Positions 17,190-26,698 of a stretch of 64,000 nt of DNA are shown here, piece after piece. The DNA is taken from positions 32,832 through 96,831 of the forward strand of contig CBDEUL010000007.1 of the NCBI GenBank assembly GCA_965243265.1, in the 5' to 3' direction. The notes beneath the pieces are model-generated. The model saw only the letters and a program-made list of their open reading frames with translations, did not search any database and was not told where the DNA came from. Numbering within the stretch: position 1 is the first letter of the stretch; the number at the start of each line of letters is the position of its first letter. Position numbers and translations under genes: made by a program. The stretch is from Flavicella sp965243265 (GTDB taxonomy: Bacteria > Bacteroidota > Bacteroidia > Flavobacteriales > Flavobacteriaceae).

Positions 17190-18497
17190 CTATATTTCTT
17201 TATTTACATCCCACTCCTCTAAGTAGTCTTTAATAAACTTTATAAACAAGCCTCCTAAAGCTCCATTAATAACTCTATGATCATATGAATGAGAGATGAA
17301 CATTTTTTGTCGTACCGCAATCATATCTCCATCTGGTGTTTCAATTACAGCAGGTACTTTTCTAATAGCTCCTAAAGCCAAAATAGCAGATTCTGGTTGG
17401 TTAATAATAGGCGTTCCAAATAAACTACCAAAACCACCTACATTAGTTACGGTATAGGTTCCTCCTTGTATCTCATCTGGTTTCAATTGATTTTCTCGAG
17501 CTCTTAATGCCAAATCGTTCACCGTTTTAGCCATTCCCACAAGACTCAATTCATCTGCTTTTCGGATTACAGGAACAATCAGGTTTCCGTCTCCTAAAGA
17601 AGCAGCCATCCCTAAATTGATATCTTTTTTAATAACTACTGTTTTATCCCCATCAAAAGAAAGGTTTACCAAAGGGTACTTTTTAATTGCCTTTGCCACA
17701 GCCATCATAAAAATAGGTGTGAAAGTCAATTTTTCTCCTTCTCTTGAAAGAAAAGCATCTTTAAATTGATTTCTCCATGTTACCAAATTTGTTACATCTA
17801 CTTCTATAAACGATTGTACATGAGCTGCTTTATGTACAGAATGATTCATATGATCTGAAATCATTTTCCCCATTCTACTCAATTCAATAACCTCATCATC
17901 TCCATTAACAGATAAAGATGTTTTTACTACTGCTGGACTTTCTTTTTTAACTTCTTTTTTCTTAGCTACTTTTACAACCTCTTTTCGAGTTTCTAAATAT
18001 GCTAAAATATCTAATTTTGTAACTCTACCATCTAAACCTGTTCCAGGTATTTTTTCTAATTCTTCTTTAGAAATCCCCTCTGAAACAGCTATGTTTTTCA
18101 CCAACGGTGAATAAAAACGTTCTGTATCTGTAATACGCTCAACAGGCTTTACTGCCGTTTTAACTTCTACAGATTTTTGAATCTGTTGTTCTATTTCTTT
18201 TATCTCCTCTGGTACTTCTTCTTCAGCTATTTCTACTGATCCTTTAGGAACATCACCCTCAACTTCAATAATAGCCAAAGTTTCTCCTACTTTAACAACA
18301 GCATCTTTTTCGTGTAAAATTTGAACCAAGGTACCTGCTACTTCACATGGAACATCTGAATCCACCTTATCTGTCGCTATTTCAACAACAGAGTCATCAG
18401 CTTCAATTTTATCTCCTACTTCCTTTAACCAAGAAGTTATTGTTGCTTCAGCCACACTTTCTCCCATTTTAGGAAGTTTTAATTCAAATCTTGCCAT
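17190..18497 (-). CDS. 2-oxo acid dehydrogenase E2 (dihydrolipoamide acyltransferase)
   Basis: A 435-residue E2 core subunit. Domains: one lipoyl domain (lipoylated Lys in EIATDKVDSDVP, about residue 43), a Pro/Glu/Lys-rich linker, an E3/E1-binding domain (YSPLVKNIAVSEGISKEEL, GLDGRVTKLDIL), a second linker and the catalytic domain from about residue 210. It transfers acyl groups from lipoate to CoA in a pyruvate or branched-chain 2-oxoacid complex. The catalytic motif reads SYDHRVINGALGG, with Asn where the textbook DHRVxDG has Asp. With a single lipoyl domain and no E1 or E3 gene beside it, the exact complex cannot be fixed; branched-chain is my slight preference. Confidence 0.88.
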   Translation of the reverse strand: MARFELKLPKMGESVAEATITSWLKEVGDKIEADDSVVEIATDKVDSDVPCEVAGTLVQILHEKDAVVKVGETLAIIEVEGDVPKGSVEIAEEEVPEEIKEIEQQIQKSVEVKTAVKPVERITDTERFYSPLVKNIAVSEGISKEELEKIPGTGLDGRVTKLDILAYLETRKEVVKVAKKKEVKKESPAVVKTSLSVNGDDEVIELSRMGKMISDHMNHSVHKAAHVQSFIEVDVTNLVTWRNQFKDAFLSREGEKLTFTPIFMMAVAKAIKKYPLVNLSFDGDKTVVIKKDINLGMAASLGDGNLIVPVIRKADELSLVGMAKTVNDLALRARENQLKPDEIQGGTYTVTNVGGFGSLFGTPIINQPESAILALGAIRKVPAVIETPDGDMIAVRQKMFISHSYDHRVINGALGGLFIKFIKDYLEEWDVNKEI

Positions 18498-18560
18498 TTT
18501 TATAAATTGTGTTGTTAAACTGTTTTAAAAAGAACCAATATACTTGTTTAAAACTGAATG

Positions 18561-18568
18561 CAAATCTA
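18561..18568 (-). promoter_or_regulatory. TAnnTTTG promoter of the E2 gene
   Basis: The minus strand reads TAGATTTG, 63 nt before the E2 ATG. Confidence 0.45.
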
Positions 18569-18737
18569 AGAAAAATATAGTCACTTTAACACCTAGAATT
18601 TCCTATTGAAAGGTATATTATAAAGCTACCTATTAAAAGAAGTTACCACTCTCTATTAAAAAGCAATTATTATACATTAAAAGCCTTTTGAAACAATTTC
18701 TAACTACTTATTATTTTTCATGTATCTTAAAAGAAAA

Positions 18738-20165
18738 ATGAAAATTCTAATTACAGGTACTACTGGTTATATTGCTAAAAGGTTGATTCCTCTTTTACTT
18801 TCTCAAAATCACAAATTAACTTGTTGTGTTAGAGACCTTATGAGAATTCCTGAAACTTATAAAAACAACCCCCAAATTTCATTTATTGAAATTGACTTTT
18901 TAAAAATTAATGACAATTTCTTGTTAGATAAAGATATTGATGCTGCTTATTATCTCATACACTCTATGTCTTCTAACAACTCTAATTTCGATGATCTAGA
19001 ACAAAAATGTGCTTTTAACTTTAAAAAACTTGTAGAAAAGACAACTATTGAACAAGTAATTTATTTAAGCGGTATTACCAATGAAAAAAAACTCTCCAAA
19101 CACTTACATTCTAGAAAACAAGTTGAAACAACACTGCAATCCAAAAAATATGCATTGACAACTGTTAAGGCTGGAATTATTGTTGGAAGCGGAAGTGCTT
19201 CTTTTGAAATTATTAGAGATTTGGTTGAAAAACTACCCATTATGATTACTCCTAAATGGCTCAATACCAAAACACAACCTATTGGTATTTCTGATGTTAT
19301 TCAATTTCTATATAAATCACTTGCTAAAAAAGAATTGTACAATATATCCTATGATATTTACGGTCCCGAAATACTAACTTATAAAAAAATGTTGTTAATT
19401 TTTGCAAAAGTTAGAGGGCTAAAACGGTCTATTTTTACTGTTCCTGTAATGACTCCTAAACTATCATCATACTGGCTGTATTTCGTTACTTCTACTTCTT
19501 ATAGATTAGCCACCTCGTTAGTAGACAGTATGAAAGTTGAAATTATAGGAAAACCCAATGAAATTGGTAAATTATTAAATATTCACCCTATTTCTTATAA
19601 AAAAGCTATAGAAAAAGCTTTTGACACCATAGAACAAAATGTTTTAATTTCTAGCTGGAAAGATTCTATGGTCAGTGGTATTCTAGATGATAAACTCTCT
19701 AATCACATCAACATTCCTCATTTTGGGTGTTATAAAGATATTAGACACGGTATTATTGTTGATGAAAAACAAACACTTGATAAAATATGGTCTTTAGGAG
19801 GTGATACGGGTTGGTATAGCTCCTCTATGTTATGGAAAATACGAGGATCTATAGACAAACTTATTGGAGGTATTGGCTTAAGAAGAGGAAGAACACACCC
19901 TACAAAATTACAAGCTGGAGATGCTTTGGATTTTTGGCGAGTTCTCTATGCTAATAAGGATAAAGGCAGGTTATTACTTTACGCCGAAATGAAGTTGCCT
20001 GGCGAAGCTTGGTTAGAGTTTAAAGTTGTTAAAAACAAATTGTACCAGCGAGCTGTTTTCAGACCCAAGGGACTTTTAGGTAGATTGTATTGGTATGCTG
20101 TACTTCCTTTTCATTTTATAATATTCAATAAAATGTTAAAATCTATCTTGCAAGTTCCTAGTTAA
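18738..20165 (+). CDS. SDR-family oxidoreductase with C-terminal DUF2867
   Basis: A 475-residue protein. The N-terminal atypical short-chain dehydrogenase domain begins MKILITGTTGYIAKRLIPLL, an NAD(P)-binding glycine motif, and continues with AYYLIHSM and VIYLSGIT. The C-terminal part (from about residue 310) matches DUF2867, with SWKDSMVSG and a conserved tail with GDALDFWRVL and GEAWLEFKV. Substrate is unknown. The frame is open 6 codons upstream (ATG at 18720), but the ATG at 18738 sits directly at the nucleotide-binding strand and is preferred. Confidence 0.82.
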   Translation: MKILITGTTGYIAKRLIPLLLSQNHKLTCCVRDLMRIPETYKNNPQISFIEIDFLKINDNFLLDKDIDAAYYLIHSMSSNNSNFDDLEQKCAFNFKKLVEKTTIEQVIYLSGITNEKKLSKHLHSRKQVETTLQSKKYALTTVKAGIIVGSGSASFEIIRDLVEKLPIMITPKWLNTKTQPIGISDVIQFLYKSLAKKELYNISYDIYGPEILTYKKMLLIFAKVRGLKRSIFTVPVMTPKLSSYWLYFVTSTSYRLATSLVDSMKVEIIGKPNEIGKLLNIHPISYKKAIEKAFDTIEQNVLISSWKDSMVSGILDDKLSNHINIPHFGCYKDIRHGIIVDEKQTLDKIWSLGGDTGWYSSSMLWKIRGSIDKLIGGIGLRRGRTHPTKLQAGDALDFWRVLYANKDKGRLLLYAEMKLPGEAWLEFKVVKNKLYQRAVFRPKGLLGRLYWYAVLPFHFIIFNKMLKSILQVPS

Positions 20166-20205
20166 CAAAGTTTGATTTAACTTGCGCTCTTAATACAAAT
20201 TGAAC

Positions 20206-20616
20206 ATGAAAAAACTAGTACTACCTTTTATTTTTTTAATAACATTCACCTTCATCTCGTGTAACGATCAAGCCTCTATTGAAGAACATCCTATTGTTGG
20301 TATTTGGATTAATACGGAAACTTTTGATAACAATATCACTAGAACTCGAAAAATAGTATTTAATGATAATAGTGAATATGGAATATCTACAACAGAAAAA
20401 TATGAAGATGGAAGTAACGTTGGGTTTCCCTCTTCTCCCGTCTATGGCACTTACTCTATAAGCGCCACTAAGATAGAAATGAAACCTGACCCTAATTCAT
20501 CAAGTGATGATCCTTATGAAATAGAATATACAATCAACGAAAATACATTAACAATTTTATCTTCACCTGATTCAGAAGGTAATAAAATAACCACCATTTA
20601 TCAAAAAGAAGAATAA
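20206..20616 (+). CDS. Small lipoprotein, lipocalin-like
   Basis: A 136-residue predicted lipoprotein. The signal peptide MKKLVLPFIFLITFTFISCND carries a lipobox with Cys at about residue 19. The mature part, with IVGIWINTE, KIVFNDNSEYG, YGTYSISATKIEM and YEIEYTINENTLTIL, resembles the lipocalin-like domain of many Bacteroidota lipoproteins. A TTG two codons upstream (20200) could extend it, but the ATG at 20206 is the normal signal-peptide start. It lies 40 nt after the SDR gene and may be co-transcribed. No specific ligand can be proposed. Confidence 0.75.
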   Translation: MKKLVLPFIFLITFTFISCNDQASIEEHPIVGIWINTETFDNNITRTRKIVFNDNSEYGISTTEKYEDGSNVGFPSSPVYGTYSISATKIEMKPDPNSSSDDPYEIEYTINENTLTILSSPDSEGNKITTIYQKEE

Positions 20617-20635
20617 ATCATATACATTTATAAAA

Positions 20636-20678
20636 AAAACAGGGACGTAATTTAGATTACCTCCCTGTTTTTTTTTTA
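20636..20678. terminator. Bidirectional terminator
   Basis: AACAGGGA / TCCCTGTT outer stem with an inner GTAAT/ATTAC stem, separated by one C-C mismatch, flanked by A8 and a long T-run. It serves the convergent lipoprotein and hemF genes. Confidence 0.85.
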
Positions 20679-21578
20679 TATCCACTCTTTAGGTTCTTTT
20701 AAAACAGCTAACAGCCTTTCCTCTTCACTATCTTTTTCTGGCTCGTGACAATAATGCCATTGCACATGTGGTGGTAAACTCATTAGAATAGATTCTATTC
20801 TACCGTTTGTTTTTAAACCAAACAAAGTACCCTTATCATGTACTAAATTAAACTCAACATAACGTCCTCGTCTTACTTCTTGCCAGTTTCTTTGCTCTTT
20901 TGAATACTCTAAATTTTTACGCTTTTCTACGATAGGCACATAACTTTCTAGAAAGCTGTTTCCTATTGCTGTTACAAAATCATATCTATTTTGAAGACTA
21001 AACTCTTCTGTTTCTTTTAAATAATCAAAAAACAAACCTCCAATACCACGGGCTTCATTTCTGTGTGTATTCCAAAAATACTCGTCACAACGTTTTTTAT
21101 ACATCGGATAAAACTCTGTATTGTATTGGTCACAAGCATTTTTACAAACTGTATGAAAATGAATAGCATCTTCATCAAACAAATAATAAGGTGTTAAATC
21201 TTGTCCTCCACCAAACCATTGCGTAACTATTTTCCCTTGTTCATCATACATTTCAAAATAACGCCAATTTGCATGTACCGTAGGTACCATAGGGTTTTTA
21301 GGATGCAAAACTAAAGACAATCCACAAGCGAAGAACTGCCCTTCTTTTACTCCAAAATTATCACGTAAAGCTTGTGGTAACTCTCCTTCTACTGCAGAAA
21401 TATTTACACCTCCTTTTTCAAAAACAGCACCTTCAGAAATCACTCTTGTTCTTCCTCCTCCTCCTTCTGGTCTTTTCCAAAGATCTTCTACAAATTTTGC
21501 GTTTCCATCTACCTCCTCTAGTTTAGAGGTAATAATATCTTGCAAGTTTTGTATATATGTATAAAATTGTTGTTTCAT
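20676..21578 (-). CDS. hemF: Coproporphyrinogen III oxidase, oxygen-dependent
   Basis: A 300-residue aerobic coproporphyrinogen oxidase that decarboxylates two propionates to give protoporphyrinogen IX. Signatures include VHANWRYFE, WFGGGQDLTPYYLF, GIGGLFFDYL and RYVEFNLVHDKGT. It is the last gene of the hemACDBLEF run, 73 nt after hemE. Choice of the O2-dependent enzyme over HemN fits an aerobic organism. Confidence 0.97.
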   Translation of the reverse strand: MKQQFYTYIQNLQDIITSKLEEVDGNAKFVEDLWKRPEGGGGRTRVISEGAVFEKGGVNISAVEGELPQALRDNFGVKEGQFFACGLSLVLHPKNPMVPTVHANWRYFEMYDEQGKIVTQWFGGGQDLTPYYLFDEDAIHFHTVCKNACDQYNTEFYPMYKKRCDEYFWNTHRNEARGIGGLFFDYLKETEEFSLQNRYDFVTAIGNSFLESYVPIVEKRKNLEYSKEQRNWQEVRRGRYVEFNLVHDKGTLFGLKTNGRIESILMSLPPHVQWHYCHEPEKDSEEERLLAVLKEPKEWI

Positions 21579-21651
21579 TTGCGTAGTTGGTAACTGGTAG
21601 TTTTGATTATTTAAGGTTAAAACCTAACCTTAAATAATCAAATTTTAAATA

Positions 21652-22677
21652 TTATTTAGAATATTCTTTTACAGCATCTATAAATGCTTTTGCATTGTCT
21701 AAGCCTATATTAGGTAAAATACCATGTCCTAAGTTTACTATGTATTTATCTTTTCCAAAGGCATCAATCATTGTTGTTACTTGCTTTTTAATTTCTGCTG
21801 GTGGAGAGAACAAACGTGTTGGGTCAAAATTACCTTGTAGAGTAACATTTCCTCCTGTTAATTTTCTTGCCCATTCTGGAGTAATTGTCCAGTCTACACC
21901 TAATGCAGCTGCATTTGATTTTGACATTTCTTCTAATGCAAACCAACATCCTTTTCCAAATGCAATTACCGGAGCTTCATCTTTCAATGCTTCAATAATT
22001 TGGTTGATGTATTTCCAAGAAAATTCTTGATAATCTACTGGTGATAACATACCTCCCCAAGAATCAAAAACTTGTACTGCATTTACTCCTGCTTTTACCT
22101 TTTCTTTCAAATACAAAATTGTTGTATCTGTAATTTTTTGCAATAACGTATGTGCTGCTACAGGTTGTGTAAAACAAAACTCTTTTGCTTTGTCAAAATT
22201 CTTTGAACCTTGTCCTTGAATACAGTAACATAAAATTGTCCACGGAGAACCTGCAAAACCAATTAACGGAATGTTATCATCTAACATTTCTTTGGTTAAC
22301 TTAATGGCATCCATTACATAACCTAGAGTTTCATCTATATTAGGTACAATTACTTTTTCTACATCTGCCATGGTACGAATAGGATTCGGTAACCAAGGCC
22401 CTATTCCGTTTTTCATTTCCACTTCAATATTCATGGCTTGTGGAATTACCAAAATATCTGAAAATAAAATTGCAGCATCCATTCCGTATCTACGAATTGG
22501 TTGTACTGTTATTTCTGCTGCCAACTCTGGTGTTTGACAACGTGTAAAGAAATCGTATTTCTTTTTTATTTCTTGGAATTCTGGAAGGTATCTTCCTGCT
22601 TGACGCATCATCCAAACAGGTGGTCTTTCAACTATTTCGCCTTTTAAGGCTCTTAGGTATAAGTCGTTTTTTATCAT
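21652..22677 (-). CDS. hemE: Uroporphyrinogen decarboxylase
   Basis: A 341-residue TIM-barrel enzyme that converts uroporphyrinogen III to coproporphyrinogen III. The family signature RPPVWMMRQAGRYLPEF is at about residues 18-34, and the second signature GFAGSPWTILCY is mid-protein. It also has VFDSWGGMLSP and the C-terminal NLGHGILP. Length is standard. It lies 106 nt downstream of hemL and 73 nt upstream of hemF. Confidence 0.97.
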   Translation of the reverse strand: MIKNDLYLRALKGEIVERPPVWMMRQAGRYLPEFQEIKKKYDFFTRCQTPELAAEITVQPIRRYGMDAAILFSDILVIPQAMNIEVEMKNGIGPWLPNPIRTMADVEKVIVPNIDETLGYVMDAIKLTKEMLDDNIPLIGFAGSPWTILCYCIQGQGSKNFDKAKEFCFTQPVAAHTLLQKITDTTILYLKEKVKAGVNAVQVFDSWGGMLSPVDYQEFSWKYINQIIEALKDEAPVIAFGKGCWFALEEMSKSNAAALGVDWTITPEWARKLTGGNVTLQGNFDPTRLFSPPAEIKKQVTTMIDAFGKDKYIVNLGHGILPNIGLDNAKAFIDAVKEYSK

Positions 22678-22783
22678 ATTAGCTAATGGTTATCGGCTTT
22701 TGCGTTTAACCTTTTTTATTTTATTTATCTGTTTCTCTTTTTCTTATCAACCTTATATATTGTAATTAACGAACAGTTAAAAA

Positions 22784-24076
22784 CTAAGACTTAACTGCTA
22801 ACGTTTCCATTGCTTTCTCTACTGCTTTTTCAAAACGTTCTAAATCTTTATCTGATAAAACTGAAGATAAAAACCAAGCTTCGAACTGAGAGGGGGGTAA
22901 GAAAATTCCATTTTCAATCATAGCCCAGAAAAATTTAGCGAATTTATCTGTATCTGAAGTTTGAGCTTCTTCAAAATTAGTCACTTCTTTTACTGTAAAA
23001 AATGGATTGATCATAGATCCAAAACGATTTACTACTAAATCTACTCCATGTTTTTTTGCTGCTTCTAATAAAATTGCTTCTATTTTTTCTGCTACTTCAT
23101 TAAACTTCCCATAAGGATTTTGTTTTTTCAATTCTGTCAAAGTAGCAATACCTGCTGCCATTGCTATAGGATTTCCTGACAATGTTCCTGCTTGGTACAT
23201 ACCTCCTAATGGCGCTACATTTTCCATAATTTCATTACGTGCCCCATAGGCTCCTACTGGAAAACCTCCTCCTATCACTTTTCCTAAACAAGTAATATCT
23301 GCTTCAATCCCTAAAACTTCTTGGGCTCCTCCAAATTTAGATCGAAATCCTGTCATTACCTCATCACAAATCAAAAGCACTCCTTTTTCTTTGGTGATTT
23401 TTCTCAATTCTTTGATAAAAGCATCACTAGGTTGTACAACTCCCATATTTCCAGAAACAGGCTCTAAAATAACAGCGGCAACATCTTTGTTTTCTTCTAA
23501 GTGTTTTTTAACTGAGTCTATATTATTGTACTCTGCAATCAATGTATTTTTAACAGCTTCGTCTGGTACTCCTGCACTTCCCGGAATACTTAAAGTTGCT
23601 AGTCCTGAACCTGCTGCTACCAACATAGCGTCCATGTGCCCGTGGTAACATCCTGAAAACTTAACAATCTTAGAATGTCCTGTATGTGCTCTTGCCAAAC
23701 GAATAGCACTAATTACAGCCTCTGTTCCTGAACTTACAAAACGAACTTTGTCCATTCCTGGAAAAGCATCACAAACCAATTTTGCTAATTTTATTTCTCC
23801 ATTAGATGAAGCTCCAAAAGAATATCCTTTTTTTAAGGCTTTGGAAATTGCTTTTTCTACTCTTTTATTACGGTGTCCTAAAATCATAGGTCCATAAGAA
23901 AGTACAAAGTCTACATATTTATTACCATCTACATCTTTAATTTGGCTTCCTTTTGCTTTGTTAATAAACAACGGATTTCCTCCTACTGATGCAAATGCTC
24001 TTACGGGTGAGTTTACTGCTCCCACAAGATTTTGAAGCCCTCTATTATATAGTTTTTCTGATTGTTTGAATTTCAT
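22784..24076 (-). CDS. hemL: Glutamate-1-semialdehyde 2,1-aminomutase
   Basis: A 430-residue PLP enzyme of aminotransferase class III that makes 5-aminolevulinate from glutamate-1-semialdehyde. The start SPVRAFASVGGNPLFI, the motif LICDEVMTGFR and the PLP lysine in CLGKVIGGGFPVGAYG identify it. Together with hemA it shows that the organism uses the C5 pathway. It is 34 nt downstream of hemB. Confidence 0.97.
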   Translation of the reverse strand: MKFKQSEKLYNRGLQNLVGAVNSPVRAFASVGGNPLFINKAKGSQIKDVDGNKYVDFVLSYGPMILGHRNKRVEKAISKALKKGYSFGASSNGEIKLAKLVCDAFPGMDKVRFVSSGTEAVISAIRLARAHTGHSKIVKFSGCYHGHMDAMLVAAGSGLATLSIPGSAGVPDEAVKNTLIAEYNNIDSVKKHLEENKDVAAVILEPVSGNMGVVQPSDAFIKELRKITKEKGVLLICDEVMTGFRSKFGGAQEVLGIEADITCLGKVIGGGFPVGAYGARNEIMENVAPLGGMYQAGTLSGNPIAMAAGIATLTELKKQNPYGKFNEVAEKIEAILLEAAKKHGVDLVVNRFGSMINPFFTVKEVTNFEEAQTSDTDKFAKFFWAMIENGIFLPPSQFEAWFLSSVLSDKDLERFEKAVEKAMETLAVKS

Positions 24077-24110
24077 AATTCCAATATTTATTTGTTGGTT
24101 GTTGATAGAA

Positions 24111-25073
24111 CTATTCTTGTAATTTTTTAGCTACTTCTTTAGCAAAATAAGTAATAATGATATCTGCTCCTGCTCTTTTCATAGATAGCAACGATTCCAT
24201 CATTACACGGTCTCCATCTATCCATCCTTTTTCTGCTGCAGCTTTTACCATGGCATATTCTCCACTTACATTATAGCAAGCAATTGGTCTGTCATATGTG
24301 TTTTTTAGATCGCGAATAATATCTAAATAAGACAATGCTGGTTTTACCATTAAAATATCTGCTCCCTCTTCATCATCAAAGGCAGCTTCACGCAAACCTT
24401 CATCTCTGTTAGATGGATCCATCTGATATGTTCTTCTATCTCCAAAAGTAGGTGTAGAATCTGCTGCATCCCTAAATGGTCCATAAAATGCTGATGCATA
24501 TTTTACAGAATATCCCATTATTGGTAAAGTTCCATAACCTGTAGTATCCAAAGCTTCTCTAATCGTAGCAATTGTTCCATCCATCATTCCTGAAGGGGCA
24601 ACCATATCAACTCCTGCTTTGGCATGTGATATTACCTGTTTTGCGATATTTACCAAAGTGGCATCATTATCTACATCGTGATCATGAATAATTCCACAAT
24701 GACCATGATTTGTATATTCACAAAAGCACACGTCTGTAATTACATATAAACTAGGATAATTTTTTTTGATATATCGAATAGCTTGTTGCATTATTCCATC
24801 GTCATTCCATGTTTCTGTTCCTTCGTCATCTTTTTCTGATGGTATTCCGAATAATAAAACTGCTGGAAGGTTTAATGATACTACTTCATCTAATTCTTTA
24901 TGAATTCTATCTAAAGAAAAACGCTTGATTCCTGGCATAGAAACAATTTCTTTTTCTATGTTTTCTCCTTCTTCAATAAACAAAGGATAAATCAAATCAT
25001 CAATAGTTAATTTGTTCTCTTGAACCAATCTTCTAATTCCTTCTGTTTTACGTAACCTTCTTGTTCTATTCAT
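24111..25073 (-). CDS. hemB: Delta-aminolevulinic acid dehydratase (porphobilinogen synthase)
   Basis: A 320-residue enzyme that condenses two 5-aminolevulinate molecules to porphobilinogen. The metal-binding cysteine motif is DVCFCEYTNHGHCG, indicating a Zn-type enzyme. The two active-site lysines lie in MGYSVKYASAFYGPFRDA and ILMVKPALSYLDII. It lies 33 nt downstream of hemD. Confidence 0.97.
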   Translation of the reverse strand: MNRTRRLRKTEGIRRLVQENKLTIDDLIYPLFIEEGENIEKEIVSMPGIKRFSLDRIHKELDEVVSLNLPAVLLFGIPSEKDDEGTETWNDDGIMQQAIRYIKKNYPSLYVITDVCFCEYTNHGHCGIIHDHDVDNDATLVNIAKQVISHAKAGVDMVAPSGMMDGTIATIREALDTTGYGTLPIMGYSVKYASAFYGPFRDAADSTPTFGDRRTYQMDPSNRDEGLREAAFDDEEGADILMVKPALSYLDIIRDLKNTYDRPIACYNVSGEYAMVKAAAEKGWIDGDRVMMESLLSMKRAGADIIITYFAKEVAKKLQE

Positions 25074-25106
25074 CTTTTATATTTAAAAGTCCGTTATTCA
25101 AAGTAT

Positions 25107-25772
25107 TTACTTTAAATTTTCTTTTATTGATTTTATCACTCCTTCTACAGACACTTCTTCTGCTACATATACATTTTCAAACTTCATAATAGCAGCTACT
25201 GCTGTTGTATTTCCTATACAAAAAGCAGTGCTCTTATTAGAATTTCCTGACATTATATAACTTGTAACTGCAGAGGGGCTAAAAAATAAAATACCATCAA
25301 ACACATCTTCTATCTTATTTTCCAATAATTTTGTTTGATATACTTCTATTTCTTCTACTTCTATATTATTTTCTCTTAATAAATCTGGCAATTCATCTCT
25401 ACGCAAATTACCACAAAAAAAAGTGATTTTATTTTCTGCTTTCTCTTCTAATAACAACAGCGCCAATTCATATGCTGAGTGACTTATTCCTTCTACTTTA
25501 ATATCAAAATCGGCTAATAACTTGGCTGTTTTATTTCCTACACAAAATACTTTAGAAAACTTATTAGTTGAAACTTGGCTTTCTCTAAAAACAGCTTTTA
25601 CGGCATTTTGACTTGTAAATACCGTACAGTTTACTTGGTTCTCTATTTGAAGATCTGAGCGTAATACAACTTCTATAAATTTTTCTTCCTTTACTGAATA
25701 CCCAGACAATGCTTCTTTTTGAATTGTGTTAAGTTTTTTAGTTGAAAGTAATTTTAAGTGTTTACGCATCAT
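25107..25772 (-). CDS. hemD: Uroporphyrinogen-III synthase
   Basis: A 221-residue protein assigned to HemD mainly by position between hemC and hemB and by fold hallmarks, as the family is very divergent. Supporting segments are CTVFTSQNAVKAVF, FCVGNKTAKLL, ITFFCGNLRRDELPDLL and DGILFFSPSAVTSYI, which mark the two alternating domains. It closes the tetrapyrrole ring with inversion of ring D. Two adjacent Met codons are possible starts. It follows hemC by 5 nt. Confidence 0.9.
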   Translation of the reverse strand: MMRKHLKLLSTKKLNTIQKEALSGYSVKEEKFIEVVLRSDLQIENQVNCTVFTSQNAVKAVFRESQVSTNKFSKVFCVGNKTAKLLADFDIKVEGISHSAYELALLLLEEKAENKITFFCGNLRRDELPDLLRENNIEVEEIEVYQTKLLENKIEDVFDGILFFSPSAVTSYIMSGNSNKSTAFCIGNTTAVAAIMKFENVYVAEEVSVEGVIKSIKENLK

Positions 25773-25777
25773 AATAT

Positions 25778-26698
25778 TTATGACTTCATCTCTGCTTTAA
25801 TACTTTTCATTAACTCAGCACCTCCATTATTCAAAACTTCTTGTGCACAAACTGCTCCAAAGTCAGACACTTCCTTTAATGATACTGTTTTATCTACTTC
25901 TATTTTAGAACTTCCATCTAATGCACTTAGAATTCCTCTAAAAGAAATCGTTTCTTCTTTTACAATAGCGTTTCCTCCAATTGGTGCTGTACAACCGCCT
26001 TCCAATGTTTTCATAAACTGACGCTCTACTGCTACTGCTATTTCCGTTTCTTTATGGTTTAGTTTTTCACATGCTTCTAAGACAAAAGTATCACTTTCTA
26101 AAGCTGTAATCATAATGGCTCCTTGTGCTGGTGCTGGAATCATCCAATCAAGTACATGATGTGTTTCTGGTAAAATATTTATACGTTGTAACCCTGCCAA
26201 AGCAAAAATAGCCCCGTTCCATTTGTTATCTGCTAACTTTTGCAAACGTGTATTTACATTTCCTCTTAAATCTGTTAAAGAATGTGTTGGATATTTATGC
26301 AACCATTGTGCTTTTCTGCGCAAGCTTCCTGTTGCTATAACTGCTTCTGTAGCTTCTAAAAACTCTAAATCGTTTTTATAAACCAATACATCTTGCACAT
26401 TGGCTCTTTCTAAAACTGCTGCTTGTACAATTGTTTCCGGTAAATCTGTTGGCACATCTTTTAATGAGTGTACTGCAATATCTATCTGTCCACGTAGCAT
26501 AGCTACGTCCAACGTTTTTGTGAATAACCCCATTCCTCCTATCTGATGCAAAGGAATGTCTAGTATTTCATCTCCTGTAGAAGAAACTTCTACTATTTCT
26601 GTTTGATACCCTAAATCGATTAATGATTTTTGAACTAAGTGTGCTTGCCACAACGCCAATTCACTGTTTCTAGTTCCTATTCTTATTTTCTTATTCAT
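25778..26698 (-). CDS. hemC: Hydroxymethylbilane synthase (porphobilinogen deaminase)
   Basis: A 306-residue enzyme that polymerises four porphobilinogens to hydroxymethylbilane. Evidence: the N-terminal IRIGTRNSELALWQAH, the loop HSLKDVPTDLP, ATGSLRRKAQ and the cofactor-binding cysteine in LEGGCTAPIGG. Its ATG overlaps the hemA stop by 4 nt, implying translational coupling. Confidence 0.97.
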   Translation of the reverse strand: MNKKIRIGTRNSELALWQAHLVQKSLIDLGYQTEIVEVSSTGDEILDIPLHQIGGMGLFTKTLDVAMLRGQIDIAVHSLKDVPTDLPETIVQAAVLERANVQDVLVYKNDLEFLEATEAVIATGSLRRKAQWLHKYPTHSLTDLRGNVNTRLQKLADNKWNGAIFALAGLQRINILPETHHVLDWMIPAPAQGAIMITALESDTFVLEACEKLNHKETEIAVAVERQFMKTLEGGCTAPIGGNAIVKEETISFRGILSALDGSSKIEVDKTVSLKEVSDFGAVCAQEVLNNGGAELMKSIKAEMKS

